Shown: positions 48,243 through 58,389 of the stretch, one piece after another
How the letters are laid out: every line of letters begins with the position of its first letter
Position numbering within the stretch: position 1 is the stretch's first letter
DNA from: Streblospio benedicti
Taxonomy: Eukaryota > Annelida > Polychaeta > Spionida > Spionidae
Assembly (NCBI GenBank): GCA_019095985.1
Contig: CM032662.1
Span: forward strand, 17,344,706 to 17,408,705
DNA: 64,000 bases
Reading direction: 5' to 3'
The notes under the pieces: model-generated
What the model was told of the DNA's origin: nothing
Databases searched by the model: none
What the model saw: only the letters and a program-made list of their open reading frames with translations
Program-made: the position numbers and the translations under genes

Positions 48243-48781
48243 GGGCACATTCCACCTTGTGGACGTGCTCGCCGCAAGGCGTGTTGAGGTCTGCAGCGTC
48301 TACGACGTTTTCCGCTTGCATTTACAAAAAAGTACAGTTGTGGACACATACGCACGGCCTCCGTGCGTTAGGAATGCGTCGTCACTGCGAGTGGTTATGG
48401 TGAGGTGGCCGTGAGATCAACATGCATCAAACGTGCGTTGTACTCGCGTATAACCTTACCCTCTACGCACGGTGGGATTACTAAAGTGCGGAATTCGTAC
48501 GTTCATGGTACGGAACACGCACGGCGCCAGTGCTGTATCTGTACCGACAACGTGCGGTTAAATCCTCTGCGTTTAACGTAAGGTCTCCGCACTGTCTCCT
48601 TACGGTCAGACCATGACGTAGGGTGGTCGTAGAAGTTTGGCGAGCCAAACTTCTTCTGTGGCCACCGTACGGCCGTGAAAAAACGTACGTTTGCCGCACC
48701 CTACACTCACGGATCGTTACGATCTCCTTGCGTTTTTGGTCGTAGACTGGCTGTAGACCCACCTTGCGGTGGAATGTGCCC
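48243..48781. mobile_element. GC- and CpG-rich element with short inverted ends, 539 bp
   Basis: Left end GGGCACATTCCACC (48243-48256) is an exact inverted match to the right end GGTGGAATGTGCCC (48768-48781). The body is strikingly CpG-rich (many CGTACG, GCACGG and CGTGCG strings) inside an AT-rich region, with no real ORF. No clean target duplication could be seen (flanks TTAAGCGAT and AAGGCATTA). Non-autonomous DNA transposon; superfamily undecided. Confidence 0.65.
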
Positions 48782-48789
48782 AAGGCATT

Positions 48790-49845
48790 AGAGCTAGTAA
48801 TAAGATATATCATTCCACTTAATTGATGAGATGAATTCATGACAAATGGTGTTTAAACTTTGAGCGCCACTACAAAAGTATTTCTTGTTTGTTTGTTTCT
48901 ATTTTTTGTATAACCTTTATTCCAATATAACGACTATGCCAATTCGATGGTCATTTGTCGAACAGTATTGAAACTATAGTGGGAAAATAGAAAGAAAAAT
49001 AATTAAAATGGCCCTCTGAAAGGTAAACTCTAATTGGCAAAGTGCCACAATTGAATAGCGTTAATGTTCAGTAGACATGTAAGCAATGTACAAAGTTTGA
49101 ATGTTTTTCCCACAAGCATCAACAAAACTATTGCAGAAAATGTTGAAAATGACCCAAAATGGCACTATGGAAAGCACACTTTAATTGGCAAAGTGCCCGA
49201 AATTGAATCACTTCGGGGTCGCGTCATACCAAATAGTTGTGTAAAGTTTGAACAAAATAGGGCGAAGCATAAAAGCTCTAGCTTGTCCGGAGACAAACAT
49301 ACATACGTAGATTCATACATACATAGTTACAAACAAACGAAACACAAGGCCCTTCAGCTGCTGAAGCGACGCAATCAATGCTAAGGTGGTTAATATTATT
49401 TCTGACAGGCCACAAATTGACAGGCCCATGATTGCATTGTGCATCACAGAATGGCCATGTATCAATTTAGGTAACACAATATTACTATACTCAGGTAATG
49501 ACAAGGTTTTGATTAGGTTAATAAGTTGGGCGTATATTGCACCATCAGTGGGAACAATCATATCTATTATTGTTCTAATGCACATTTGATATTTGTTATT
49601 GATGCGATCATTGTTTTATGAGAAGCCTGGTTACTTTTGGCAGAACTGTTAACAACCTGTAGTAGCATACGCATACGTCCTATAAATAGACGGTGACGGC
49701 CAATACATTATGGTGGACCAGAGAAAATGTCTCGTTATTCTCTCTATATACAATACTTTAAACACGTAGAGTTATCAATACTCTTTTAAATTACAGTAGG
49801 CCTAATGTATTACAAAACAAAGTATGAAGTCATACGATTAATTAC
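48790..49845. other. Spacer with repeat S
   Basis: Contains repeat S at about 49005-49380. No gene supported. Confidence 0.5.
49005..49380 (+). repeat. Interspersed repeat S, copy 2, partly duplicated head
   Basis: The stretch ATTGGCAAAGTGCC appears twice (about 49033 and 49184), each followed by an AATTGAAT block. After the second come GGGTCGCGTCATACC, AGTTGTGTAAAGTTTGAAC, AAAAGCTCTAGCTTGTCCGG and AGCTGCTGAAGCG, as in 15930-16115 on the other strand. Confidence 0.65.
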
Positions 49846-49853
49846 GAAAATAT

Positions 49854-49859
49854 TTTATT
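49854..49859 (-). terminator. Poly(A) signal of the secreted peptide gene
   Basis: AATAAA on the minus strand about 35 bases after the stop codon at 49893, followed by an AT/U-rich tract. Confidence 0.7.
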
Positions 49860-49892
49860 CTGATTTCCATCAACACACTATACATTAAGTGT

Positions 49893-50207
49893 CTAATGAT
49901 AACCATAGCCGCGGTTGTAGCCGTAACCGTTTCCATAGCCGTAGTTGTCGTATCCACGGTTGTAGTCGTTGTAGCGTCCGTAGCCGTAGCCGAAGTCGAG
50001 GCCAGTGCCGGGCACGCCGTCATACTTCTCGGTGCCGGTGCCGGAGCCCACGTAGTGCGCCTTGTCATTGACGGCCTCCTGGCGGGCGGCGTTGTTGTAG
50101 CGGGCGGAGATGCCTCCGTACACTCTCTTGAAGCCGGGCTCGTAGCCGTAGCTGGCCAGGGCACAGGCAGCCACACAGGCAAGGACGACAACAGACAGCA
50201 CCTTCAT
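49893..50207 (-). CDS. Secreted Gly/Tyr-rich peptide, 104 residues
   Basis: Single-exon minus-strand gene. Residues 1-18 (MKVLSVVVLACVAACALA) form a clear signal peptide with small residues at the cleavage site. The mature part starts SYGYEPGFKRVYGG, has a polar middle (NDKAHYVGSGTGTEKYDG), and ends in a repetitive tail of about 30 residues built from GYG, NRGY and NDY units. No cysteine in the mature part, so no disulfide fold. Composition resembles structural or adhesive secreted proteins (shell, byssus, silk or cuticle types) and some Gly-rich antimicrobial peptides; homology cannot be claimed. A TATA box at 50271-50277 and a poly(A) signal at 49854 frame it as a compact, complete transcription unit. 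Confidence 0.82.
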   Translation of the reverse strand: MKVLSVVVLACVAACALASYGYEPGFKRVYGGISARYNNAARQEAVNDKAHYVGSGTGTEKYDGVPGTGLDFGYGYGRYNDYNRGYDNYGYGNGYGYNRGYGYH

Positions 50208-50270
50208 GGTTCTAGTGTGAGGATTGTTTGCTGATGATCAAGTGATGCTGACTGTGTCTTACGGCGGCCT

Positions 50271-50277
50271 TTATATA
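50271..50277 (-). promoter_or_regulatory. TATA box of the secreted peptide gene
   Basis: TATATAA on the minus strand, 64-70 bases upstream of the ATG at 50207. A start site about 30 bases downstream would leave a short 5' UTR of about 35-40 bases. Confidence 0.7.
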
Positions 50278-51211
50278 TGACAGTAGTTAAATGCTGAGAA
50301 CATTTGCATAAAGTATGCATGAGCGCCGGCTTTGTCATGATGCAATGCACTAATTAACGTGCTGCAGCTTATAACCAGATAAGAGCAACAATGGAACTTT
50401 CATTGGCGCTAAGATATTGCTCGAGGCTATGTTCACAACTAGTTTCATTTATAGAGCGTGGGATTCACTATCATCTGTGCTGCTGCATTACCAGTTATTA
50501 GGTTTTCGCCAGAATGAGACATTACACGTGTATGGAAGTAGGTGTTGGAAAATACGTTTTATAGCGGCTATTCATATATTCATTACTCATGTGTTGATTT
50601 TCGAAATGCTATTATACCTTATTAGTACATCGCAAATGCAACTGCATCAGTGGTTGTGATCTAAACATGTCTTTTGAATTGGGAAAATGTATTTAATTAT
50701 TTGAATAGAAGTCGTTCATTGTTCATTTACTCAAATCTATGTGAGTATCTACTGGCCTGTGATATGTCGTATGCTTTAAAATCTCTAGTCGGAAACACAC
50801 ATCAAACAGCTGAAACTATGTGCCATCTTTTCTAATAAATTATCATAATGTATGTGTATAGTCGGTTTATATGGTTCTCTTTTTTCCCTTACAATAGCAT
50901 ATGACAATGTGCCACTACTGTCATTGAATATAGGTTACATTTAGTTTAATGTACATGCATGTGCTTTTTAAGAGGGATGGGCGAGCTGGGTCATGGGAGA
51001 GAATATTTAACTTTAATCGGCAAATCATATTAATTAAGGCTGCAATCAATCGTTGTACAGTAAACTCATATGGATAGTTTACAGCACATGAACAAAAGAT
51101 AATCTGACAAATAGACTTATAGAGAGTTTGGCCCGCAACCAAGTGCTTTGATATATATTATTAGTTGTATTTCATTTAGATAAATTCATAATGTTCAGAT
51201 ACACAGCAAAC
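50278..51211. other. Spacer up to the assembly gap
   Basis: AT-rich, nothing recognisable. Ends at the run of N. Confidence 0.5.
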
Positions 51212-51311
51212 NNNNNNNNNNNNNNNNNNNNNNNNNNNNNNNNNNNNNNNNNNNNNNNNNNNNNNNNNNNNNNNNNNNNNNNNNNNNNNNNNNNNNNNNN
51301 NNNNNNNNNNN
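51212..51311. other. Assembly gap (100 N)
   Basis: One hundred N, the usual placeholder for a gap of unknown size. Genes reaching it from either side may be incomplete. Confidence 0.99.
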
Positions 51312-51640
51312 ACTTATTATAAAACAATGACCCGGGTTTTTAAAATGTTTGTGTCAGTAAAAATCACGCTGTAAATGCAGTAAAGTACTTTGAACAAGTT
51401 TATTGCTAGGAAAGCAATGATTGTGAAAACTGCTTTAATTGAAGTGACGCGACTTGTGCAGTAAATTGATTTTCTAGTTTTTATCATAAGATTACATATA
51501 CAAAATGGTATTCGTATGTTAAGTCTGGTCCAAATAAAAGTCTAGACGTTTATACATGCATGTTCATGTGTAGTCTAATGTATGCAAGGACATTGTGAAA
51601 GGTCTATAAAATGAACTTATATTTATGGTTTAATTTACCT

Positions 51641-52267
51641 TTATAGTTCCAAATCTGTTGCCAACTTATCATCTTTTCTAATCACCATGTGGGTAGAGCT
51701 AGGTCGCTTGCAGAATGGATTTCCATTGAGTAGATAGTTACCTGAAAGGTGACGAGCCCCGTGATACACATACCCGTCAGTGATGTTTACCAGGTTAGAT
51801 ACGAGAACGTTACCATCATCATCTGATTCTTCTAGACCCTGGAACACAATCGTGTCATTCCCCACAACACCTGCAATTACTTGGCCTCCATACCGTATGT
51901 CTCTTACATAGTCCATCTTATTAGTGAATATGAGAGCTGTTGTTTGGCCACCGCTGGCTATCACAATGCGCCCGTCAGACAACACATACTTCTCACTACC
52001 AGGCTTCATAGAGAGAGGGAGCTGTTTGACGAAAACTTTTTCCAGGGACAGCCCATCAATCGTGTAATATACCAGCTGGTTATGGCCATTTTCACAAAGT
52101 AGTGTGTTCTTCCCCATGCCTATGGTGGTACTGCTGTAATCGTCGTCGAGGTGGTACATTATAACTCCAACTGCAGGGATTGATCAAAAGAATTCTCATC
52201 TGTATGTTGTTCTGATACTCTCCTAAGCTTAAGCCATTCTGGTGCAATGTCAATGGGTTTCTAAATC
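51641..52267 (-). pseudogene. Propeller part of the downstream TRIM-like copy (frame broken)
   Basis: The minus frame from 52159 to 51641 (172 codons to stop) reads TIGMGKNTLLCENG..QLVYYTIDGLSLEKVF and ends ATDLEL. It aligns with the second half of the intact propeller at 55346-55813 (NLAVGPNVIRCEDTNGLVFYRLHGLSLRQVV). Just upstream, another frame (52166-52267) reads KPIDIAPEWLKLRR...FDQSLQLEL, whose end lines up with PPQSLVLRALVFR of the paralogue. Between the two, at about 52163, the frame shifts. Either this copy is dead or the assembly has an indel here. No blades remain before the K-P-I start. Confidence 0.6.
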
Positions 52268-53319
52268 AGGGACATGGCCAATCCGGTTGTGCACACGGCC
52301 AATCTGGTTGTGGGTCTGGTGTATGGTATTCTTCTGGACATGGCCAGTCAGGTAGTGGATCACAAGGACTATTAATTTTTGTCATCATCATATCTACCGT
52401 GACTGTTACTAAAACAAGGCAAAAGAAACTCCAAAAGAACTGTGTCATGGATTTGACAATGTCTAGATCTGTGTCCACTTCAACTATATCTTCTAAGCAT
52501 TGGTTCAATGAGGGTAAACTATCATTAGCTTTTCTCATATCAGACTGACAGATTTCAATGTCTCCCATCAACTGCCTGGCTTTCACTATATCCCACTCAC
52601 CAAGACATTTCTTTGCATCAATAATCATACTCTTCATGTCTTCATTTTTAGCATTCATGATTTCATTCTTAACAGAAATATCCTGTTTTGACTTTATTGA
52701 ATCTTCGGTTATTTTCGTCTATTAATGATGATTTCTGTTCTTTGAGTTTTCTGATTTTTATATCAAAACTGTTATCAACGCTCTGGGCATACTGGTTCTC
52801 ATTGTCGTTGAGTTGCAAGAGAATATGTTCGATTGCAGCAGTAGAATTACATTGCAAAGTGTTTCTGTTTTCATCCAATATGTCAATTTCTTTCCTCATT
52901 CCTTGAATGATATCGGTGCTTTTCTTCCTTGCGTGGTTATTATGCGGACCATTTTCCAGATCCACGATACAATGATTGCAGAGGAAAATCTGACAGACAA
53001 TGCAGAAAAAGAAGCAGCCCGTCTTATCATGGACCGCACACTTTCCTTTATGCAGCTTTACAGAATCATCAATAATTCCCATGACTGTGAGATTGGTAGG
53101 CATCTTAGTGACTCCCAACTCTGGTAAAGTAAACGGCTGTTGACAGACCGGACAGACACATCTATTGGGGCCTCTCTCCTCAACATACTTCTCCAGGCAA
53201 TGCAGACAGAACGTGTGCTGGCAGGGAAGAGCTTTAGGGCGTTTATCGGAGGTGTTGTAAACGTCAAAACACAAGCTGCAAGTGACTATATCTGCATTCG
53301 GATCCAGTGAGCTATCCAT
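52266..53319 (-). CDS. TRIM-like RING / B-box / coiled-coil protein, frame interrupted
   Basis: From the ATG at 53319: a RING finger at residues 14-62 (CSLC, CQHTFCLHC, CPVC) and a B-box type 2 at about 94-130 (KCAVHD, FFCIVC, CNHC, HNNH). A coiled coil follows to residue 216, where this frame stops at 52669. The coiled coil clearly continues in an adjacent frame from about 52717 (KITEDSIKSKQDISVKNEIM) to 52266. It then enters a hydrophobic stretch FFWSFFCLVLVTVTVDMMM and three PDWPC units. RING/B-box/coiled-coil proteins are E3 ubiquitin ligases of the TRIM class. One base change near 52715 would account for the break, so it is either a recent lesion or an assembly error. A donor-like CACG|GTAGAT at about 52390 and an acceptor at 52268 could splice out the PDWPC region. 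Confidence 0.75.
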
Positions 53320-53329
53320 CGTTAACTTA

Positions 53330-54747
53330 AAGTTGTATATTTGTTTGAATTATATTCAACATATTAAACACAGGTTTAAATCGGTATTTAACTGTTACTC
53401 TTATGATTTGATAACTTATGCGCTTAGACAATTCCACTGCTATGCATTTAAGTACCTAAACTTTTTTTAGTCAATGTTTACTTAGATGGCAAACAAGTAT
53501 AGAAAAAATAGATCAGAACATTATGTCTTGGATCAAGTCGCAGTATTATTGCTGCATTACATAGCTTTCTTATATAACGTTTCGCACATAATAACTATAT
53601 ATAAAATGATATATATTTACCCATTTTTTATTTACACGTGTTTGAATTTAGTATCTGTATAACCATCTAACAATTATACACGTACGTGCATACCTTGGGC
53701 CCCAGCATAACAGGAGGGCGTGTGTGGTATGTATACTACTATGATGAACAAACACTATACCATACACATTACTTCAATTAATCGGGTTCAGTGCACAAGG
53801 AAAAAGTCTAAAATCCTTCCGCTGACTGGTCGGCACACATTCGATTCTTTACAGTTGCTTAAACACTGTTCTGATTGAACAACTATCGACATGTCGGCAC
53901 CATTTTTACGAAATGTATCACTAAATAATCTCAAAAAGTGATTGAACTGTGATTAATTTCGAACTTCGGCGGTCTACTGGTCTACTAGTCTAAACACTAG
54001 TCTCGTTCTGTAAGTTGTGTTGTAAATAGGCGGGATTTTCTGAAGTCACAATGCAAACTTGGAATAAAGTTGCAATTTTATTGAGTTTACATTATTTATT
54101 ACTTTTAGTCATAATTGAGATCATTCAAATCTCTGTAATATTGTAAATATAGTCGATCTTTATTTTTAATCGAGGGGTTTCAAAAATGGCGGACTTTTTT
54201 TCTGCCTGCAGACAGGGGGACTATTGCCCAGTGGACTATGGAGAAATAGGTGACTGGCTGATTTGGCTCTAAGCCAATCACAATGCAGGATTTAGCGGTG
54301 TGTCACAGATAGGGAGTGCTATAATGGTGAATGTAGCCACAACAAATACTAGTATAGTATGTTTATGTGATTCATTGATTATTATGTGAGACGGGTAGAT
54401 TTGTTCTGTGTTCATATCTTTAATGATAAAATGTAATTTAAGAGATCACACAACGAGGTAAGCATTCAATTATATTGTAACGGTTGATCAATTGTAAATA
54501 TAGTATTTATTAAACCAAACTATCATTGTACAATCTATATAAACATTGATATATTACACCACTGATAAAATATACACAGTTATATTTGCCATAGATAAAG
54601 ATACAAAGTATATGAAAATATACATACATGTTTAGACAAATCATCATCGTTTACACATTAGATATTGCCAAAAATTGGGAATTATTAAAAAAGATACATA
54701 AACCAATCACTGTGTGATAAAACGCTTTCTAAAAAAAAACCCACCCC
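53330..54747. other. Spacer between the two TRIM/propeller copies
   Basis: The part nearest the RING gene (53330-53580) is its promoter side and resembles 56340-56560 upstream of the other copy, with shared blocks such as CCACTG.TATGC.TTTAAGTA and GGATCAAGT. No other gene seen. Confidence 0.5.
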
Positions 54748-56038
54748 TTACATGAGCAACAGACTGTGTCTGTCTATGTAGATCATGGTGTCCACGTGTT
54801 CCTCGCCGCCGGCCGCCAGCAGCACGCCGCCGTCCTCAGCCGTGGTGATCCCGTGCACGTGCACGCCGGTATCGAGCACCCGCGACAGGTGTATAGTGTG
54901 CTGTTTGCCACCTGAACATTATGCTTTCATTATAATGGATCTTGTAACATGAGTAATATATAGCATTAATTTAATGACACCTGATCATATTTGATATCAC
55001 CATTATGTGTGTGTATGTGTGAAAAACAGTGACAAATATTGAGAGCAAAAGTAACAGAACGTCATAACAACCCACCACCAATATAATTTTCAATTGTACA
55101 CTAATTGGATATACAAGTATAGTACTTACCCTTCCAGTCATATAGGACGACCTTCGGTGGGTAAGGATTGATAATGAAGATGTGGTCTTCATCACAGGTG
55201 AACACCCTTATCTCACGTAGATCTGTCGGAGAGACTATCCACCTCCACTCTGATCCTGTATGGTTAAAAATTGATTGGTATATGGACTGCTATGATATTT
55301 TAACCCTCGACAAATGAGTAACTAATTGAGTTTAATATACGTTACCGTCAAAAATGTCGACTATCCATGATGACCATTTGCTTATTTTAGCATTTGTAGT
55401 GGGGTGCAGACATTCATAAGTACTTCGTAGCATCATCTTTTCCGTCTGCTGCTCACTGACCACTTGTCTAAGTGAGAGCCCATGTAACCTATAGAAAACC
55501 AGTCCATTAGTGTCTTCACAGCGTATCACATTCGGCCCCACGGCCAAGTTGGTGCCATAGCGGGCACCAAGTCGGAACACCAGTGCTCTTAGTACTAGAC
55601 TCTGAGGTGGCTCTGCGTTCACTATTAAAGATTTTATTTCGTCCTTTGATTGCCGCTCAACTTGATCATCGCTAGGTCTCGTGTAGTGCAGCACTCTATC
55701 CACTATGTGTTCTGACCCCGCTGTCAGGAGAAAGCCGTGGTCGGCTGTGGCTATACCATGCAGATATGTGTTGCCAATGGTGGCGATGACATCAATCTCA
55801 CGCTTATTATTACCTAAAGTGAGAGAAAATGAATGATGTAGGACACCATCAAGATACATATACCACAATTTACCTGTTTTATTAATTACCATCGTGTTCA
55901 CATTACGCAACATACCCTGCCAGTCATAAAGAACCACTTTGGGCGGATGAGACTGAATGAAGTAGATGAAATCATCATCACACGCCAGGCCGTTCATCCA
56001 CGGTGTACTGATGGACGGTTGGATCTTGTGTTGAGGTT
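54748..56038 (-). CDS. NHL-like beta-propeller protein, four intact exons
   Basis: Minus-strand exons 55916-56038, 55346-55813, 55130-55255 and 54748-54911, all phase 1 to phase 1 with GT-AG sites, ending in TAA at 54748. They give 292 residues without interruption. Two homologous halves are visible: DDDFIYFIQSHPPKVVLYDWQG with LHGIATADHGFLLTAGSEHIVDRVLHY, and DEDHIFIINPYPPKVVLYDWKG with VHGITTAEDGGVLLAAGGEEHVDTMIY. The HGI..A..G.LL..G...V pattern is NHL-repeat-like, as in the C-terminal propellers of TRIM-NHL proteins, which bind RNA or protein. The upstream exon must end in phase 1; the only RING remnant nearby (56275-56327) cannot supply it in frame. The true start is unknown; a Met at 55997 is possible. 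Confidence 0.75.
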
Positions 56039-56262
56039 CTGTAAAATCTGAAAATTTTAGAAGTATTTAGTTTCCCATTGCAAACCATTTTTCAATGTCA
56101 ATGTAGTGTGATTGTCTCAGGAATAAAGCTATAAAATTCATCATATCTATTACAAACGACAACGATCCAGGTTTTATGTTTTATACATGTTTGAGGTGGT
56201 AAAATTATGCTGTTTAAAAAATCTTCAAGCAATTTATTCCGTAAAAGCAGCATAATAAGTCC

Positions 56263-56337
56263 AGTAAACGTCAAAACACAAGCTGCAAGTGACTATATCT
56301 GCATTCGGGTCCAAGGAACTATCCATTGCGAACTTTA
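56263..56337 (-). pseudogene. RING-exon stub of the upstream TRIM copy
   Basis: From the ATG it encodes MDSSLDPNADIVTCSLCFDV, the same 20 residues as the start of the RING gene at 53319. After GTTTAC it turns into unrelated sequence with an early stop. About 60 bases are near identical between the copies (two or three differences), so the stub is a young partial duplicate or a deletion product, and its RING lacks all but the first two cysteines. Confidence 0.8.
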
Positions 56338-56339
56338 AA

Positions 56340-57960
56340 GGTTGATCCGTTTTACAACTATGTTCTGAGTAGCACGTCTACATTTGATTTGATTTGGCGC
56401 TGATTGGGAATTATTCTTAGTATGTGGATTGCATAAATACTCCACTGTTATGCGTTTAAGTATCTAAATATTATATAGACATCATACTCGGATCAATGTT
56501 CACTAATTGTGCAAACAATAATCATTGTGTGGATCAAGTGGTTATCATTGCATTACATATCTTATCTTGATCATGTTGATAACTATATATTACATTTAAA
56601 AGGAGTGTTAACAGTTTAAACCATTAAAAATACTCTGAAATAGTATGTTGGTAAAGCATTTAGTTATAATTTGATGACGGTAGCAGTAGAATACCAAATG
56701 AGTGCAATATGATAACGATATATATCGCATCTACATGTACGTGTATTGTCTCTTTTCATTTGTGTTTAGGCTTACATACAACGTATGTAATGCACCACAT
56801 TTCATTACGTTACTATGCTTATACAGTCTGGGAGATTCGGGGGCCGGGAGGGGGCCGAGCACAAACCGTCCCCCGTAAATGTAATTTCCATAGAGTGGTT
56901 GTATGTCTGTGAATAACATGCGTACATAGCCAACTTCACGATTGCGCAACTCCTTTTTTAAATCTGTATGTGCCACGGATACGCTAGAGACGCACCATAT
57001 ATGTTTGGGAGGCCAAACAAATGATCCAATATTATATATGTCCAATACCATGTGTGGAGGTATCCACAAAGTAGGACGTGTTTGACCGAGACCACTGACC
57101 TCCTCATACTGCCTCGTTGCACTTGACCACCGCCCCCGACATTAGGTGACATCGATCTATTGGACACCGATCTAAGTCTAGACCCACTGTAGGTACAGGG
57201 TTGCTAAGTGAAGGGATTTTATTATACTTTTGTTATGTACATGTAATTACGATTAGCGTTCAGGTGTTATAAATTAATAGTGTTGTAATGGTTTAGAAAA
57301 GAATGATAACTACACAACTGGGTTCGTTGTGTCACATGCATAGATTATTTCATCAGGCTTCATTCTAGTGCTGGCCGTGATAAGCCCCAAGAACTCACCT
57401 GATAAAGTAATGCATGTTACAAACTCACCCGGTTTTGACTATATATAGATGATAAGGCTACTATTATAGCAACAAAAGTGGGTCAAACCTTCAACAGCCC
57501 ACACCCCTGTTTGTTACCCAATAGCGAGCCCTGCCTGTAGCGACTGGTGATTACCTGCACTATTGACCTGGGTGGGTCACGTCTCCTTGCCCGTATTGCT
57601 GGCCGCTAAAACACATGGTGCCCGGTTATAAGCAGGGTGGTGGTGTTCTAATCACCGATAGCAGTGTGTGGTGCAGGACACATCCCCATAGACGTACAGG
57701 GAATGGTACAGGCCTGTAGCTAGAAGAGTTATCTGCTTCCAAATACGCGTGATTGCATTCATTGCATTACTCTAATTGTTTACAGTTTGATGACTGATTT
57801 CCCTATGGATATTGAAGTTTAACAGGATACTAGCTGTGACAGGTTAAATGGATTTTGGATCATCTTAAAACTAAACCTAATCCATTCAAATGAAATGCGA
57901 GAAGTTTTGTATAATGTAATGTCACATATGTTAGACATCCTTGCTCAGGTCGGCTTCTAG
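56340..57960. other. Spacer
   Basis: The first 220 bases resemble the promoter side of the RING gene at 53330-53580. The rest holds nothing I can name. Confidence 0.45.
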
Positions 57961-58187
57961 AAGTGGAGAAGTGTCACACTGAGAATTGTGCGGTGCGGAA
58001 ATACAAGTCCTGTAAATTTTCAATTAATTGGGAGGAAGTGTCCTATATAGACACGCGTGGAAAGTGGGAAGTATCAGAAAAGTCTCTAGGTGACATTTTG
58101 TCTGCCGCCGATGCCGCCATGCTGGAGGGCTGTGGGCCGAACAATGGGTACAACCAGTACGAGTACGTCATCGACATCACGGACCCG
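57961..58187 (+). CDS. Orphan internal exon, unknown protein
   Basis: Acceptor CGGCTTCTAG at 57960 and donor CCG|GTACG at 58188 bound a 227-base exon (phase 1 in, 0 out) of 75 codons. It reads VEKCHTENCAVRKYKSCKFS, then NWEEVSYIDTRGKWEVSEKS, a helix-like GDILSAADAAMLEGCG, and YEYVIDITDP. The codons are GC-rich in the second half like other exons here. Conserved Trp and a Y.YVIDI strand faintly recall a WWE-type fold, but I do not assign it. Partner exons are not visible within several kb on either side. A CACTGGCAGATC-family repeat begins about 40 bases downstream, so the frame continuing past 58187 is not coding. Confidence 0.5.
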
Positions 58188-58224
58188 GTACGAAACAGGC
58201 TCCTCACCAGGCACATCATAACCA

Positions 58225-58384
58225 TAGGAGGGCATAGAGCTACGCCCCTCCCCCTGTACACCAAAATACCTAATTTCCATAGTCTTTTTGGCATGTCCGC
58301 AATCGATTGTGCATACGAAGCCCATGAGATGCCTTTAAGCGCCTCCCCCCCCCCTTTTATAAAAAACAATGGATCTGCCAGTGA
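58225..58384 (-). repeat. CACTGGCAGATC-family repeat copy
   Basis: Minus orientation: ends ATGGATCTGCCAGTG, with a poly-C run, GCATACGAAGCCCATGAGATG and the other end near GGGCATAGAGCTACGCCCC. Confidence 0.7.
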
Positions 58385-58389
58385 CCATG

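Noticed and set aside
48481-48840. 119-codon minus frame in the CpG-rich element
   Set aside because: Arg/Thr-rich composition follows from CGTACG-type DNA; no domain, and it crosses the element's border.
49838-50191. Thr/Ala-rich minus frame over the secreted peptide gene
   Set aside because: Alternate-frame shadow; lacks the signal peptide and the match to the TATA box position.
58043-58369. 108-codon minus frame over the orphan exon
   Set aside because: Overlaps the plus exon and an interspersed repeat; only the plus frame has matching splice sites.
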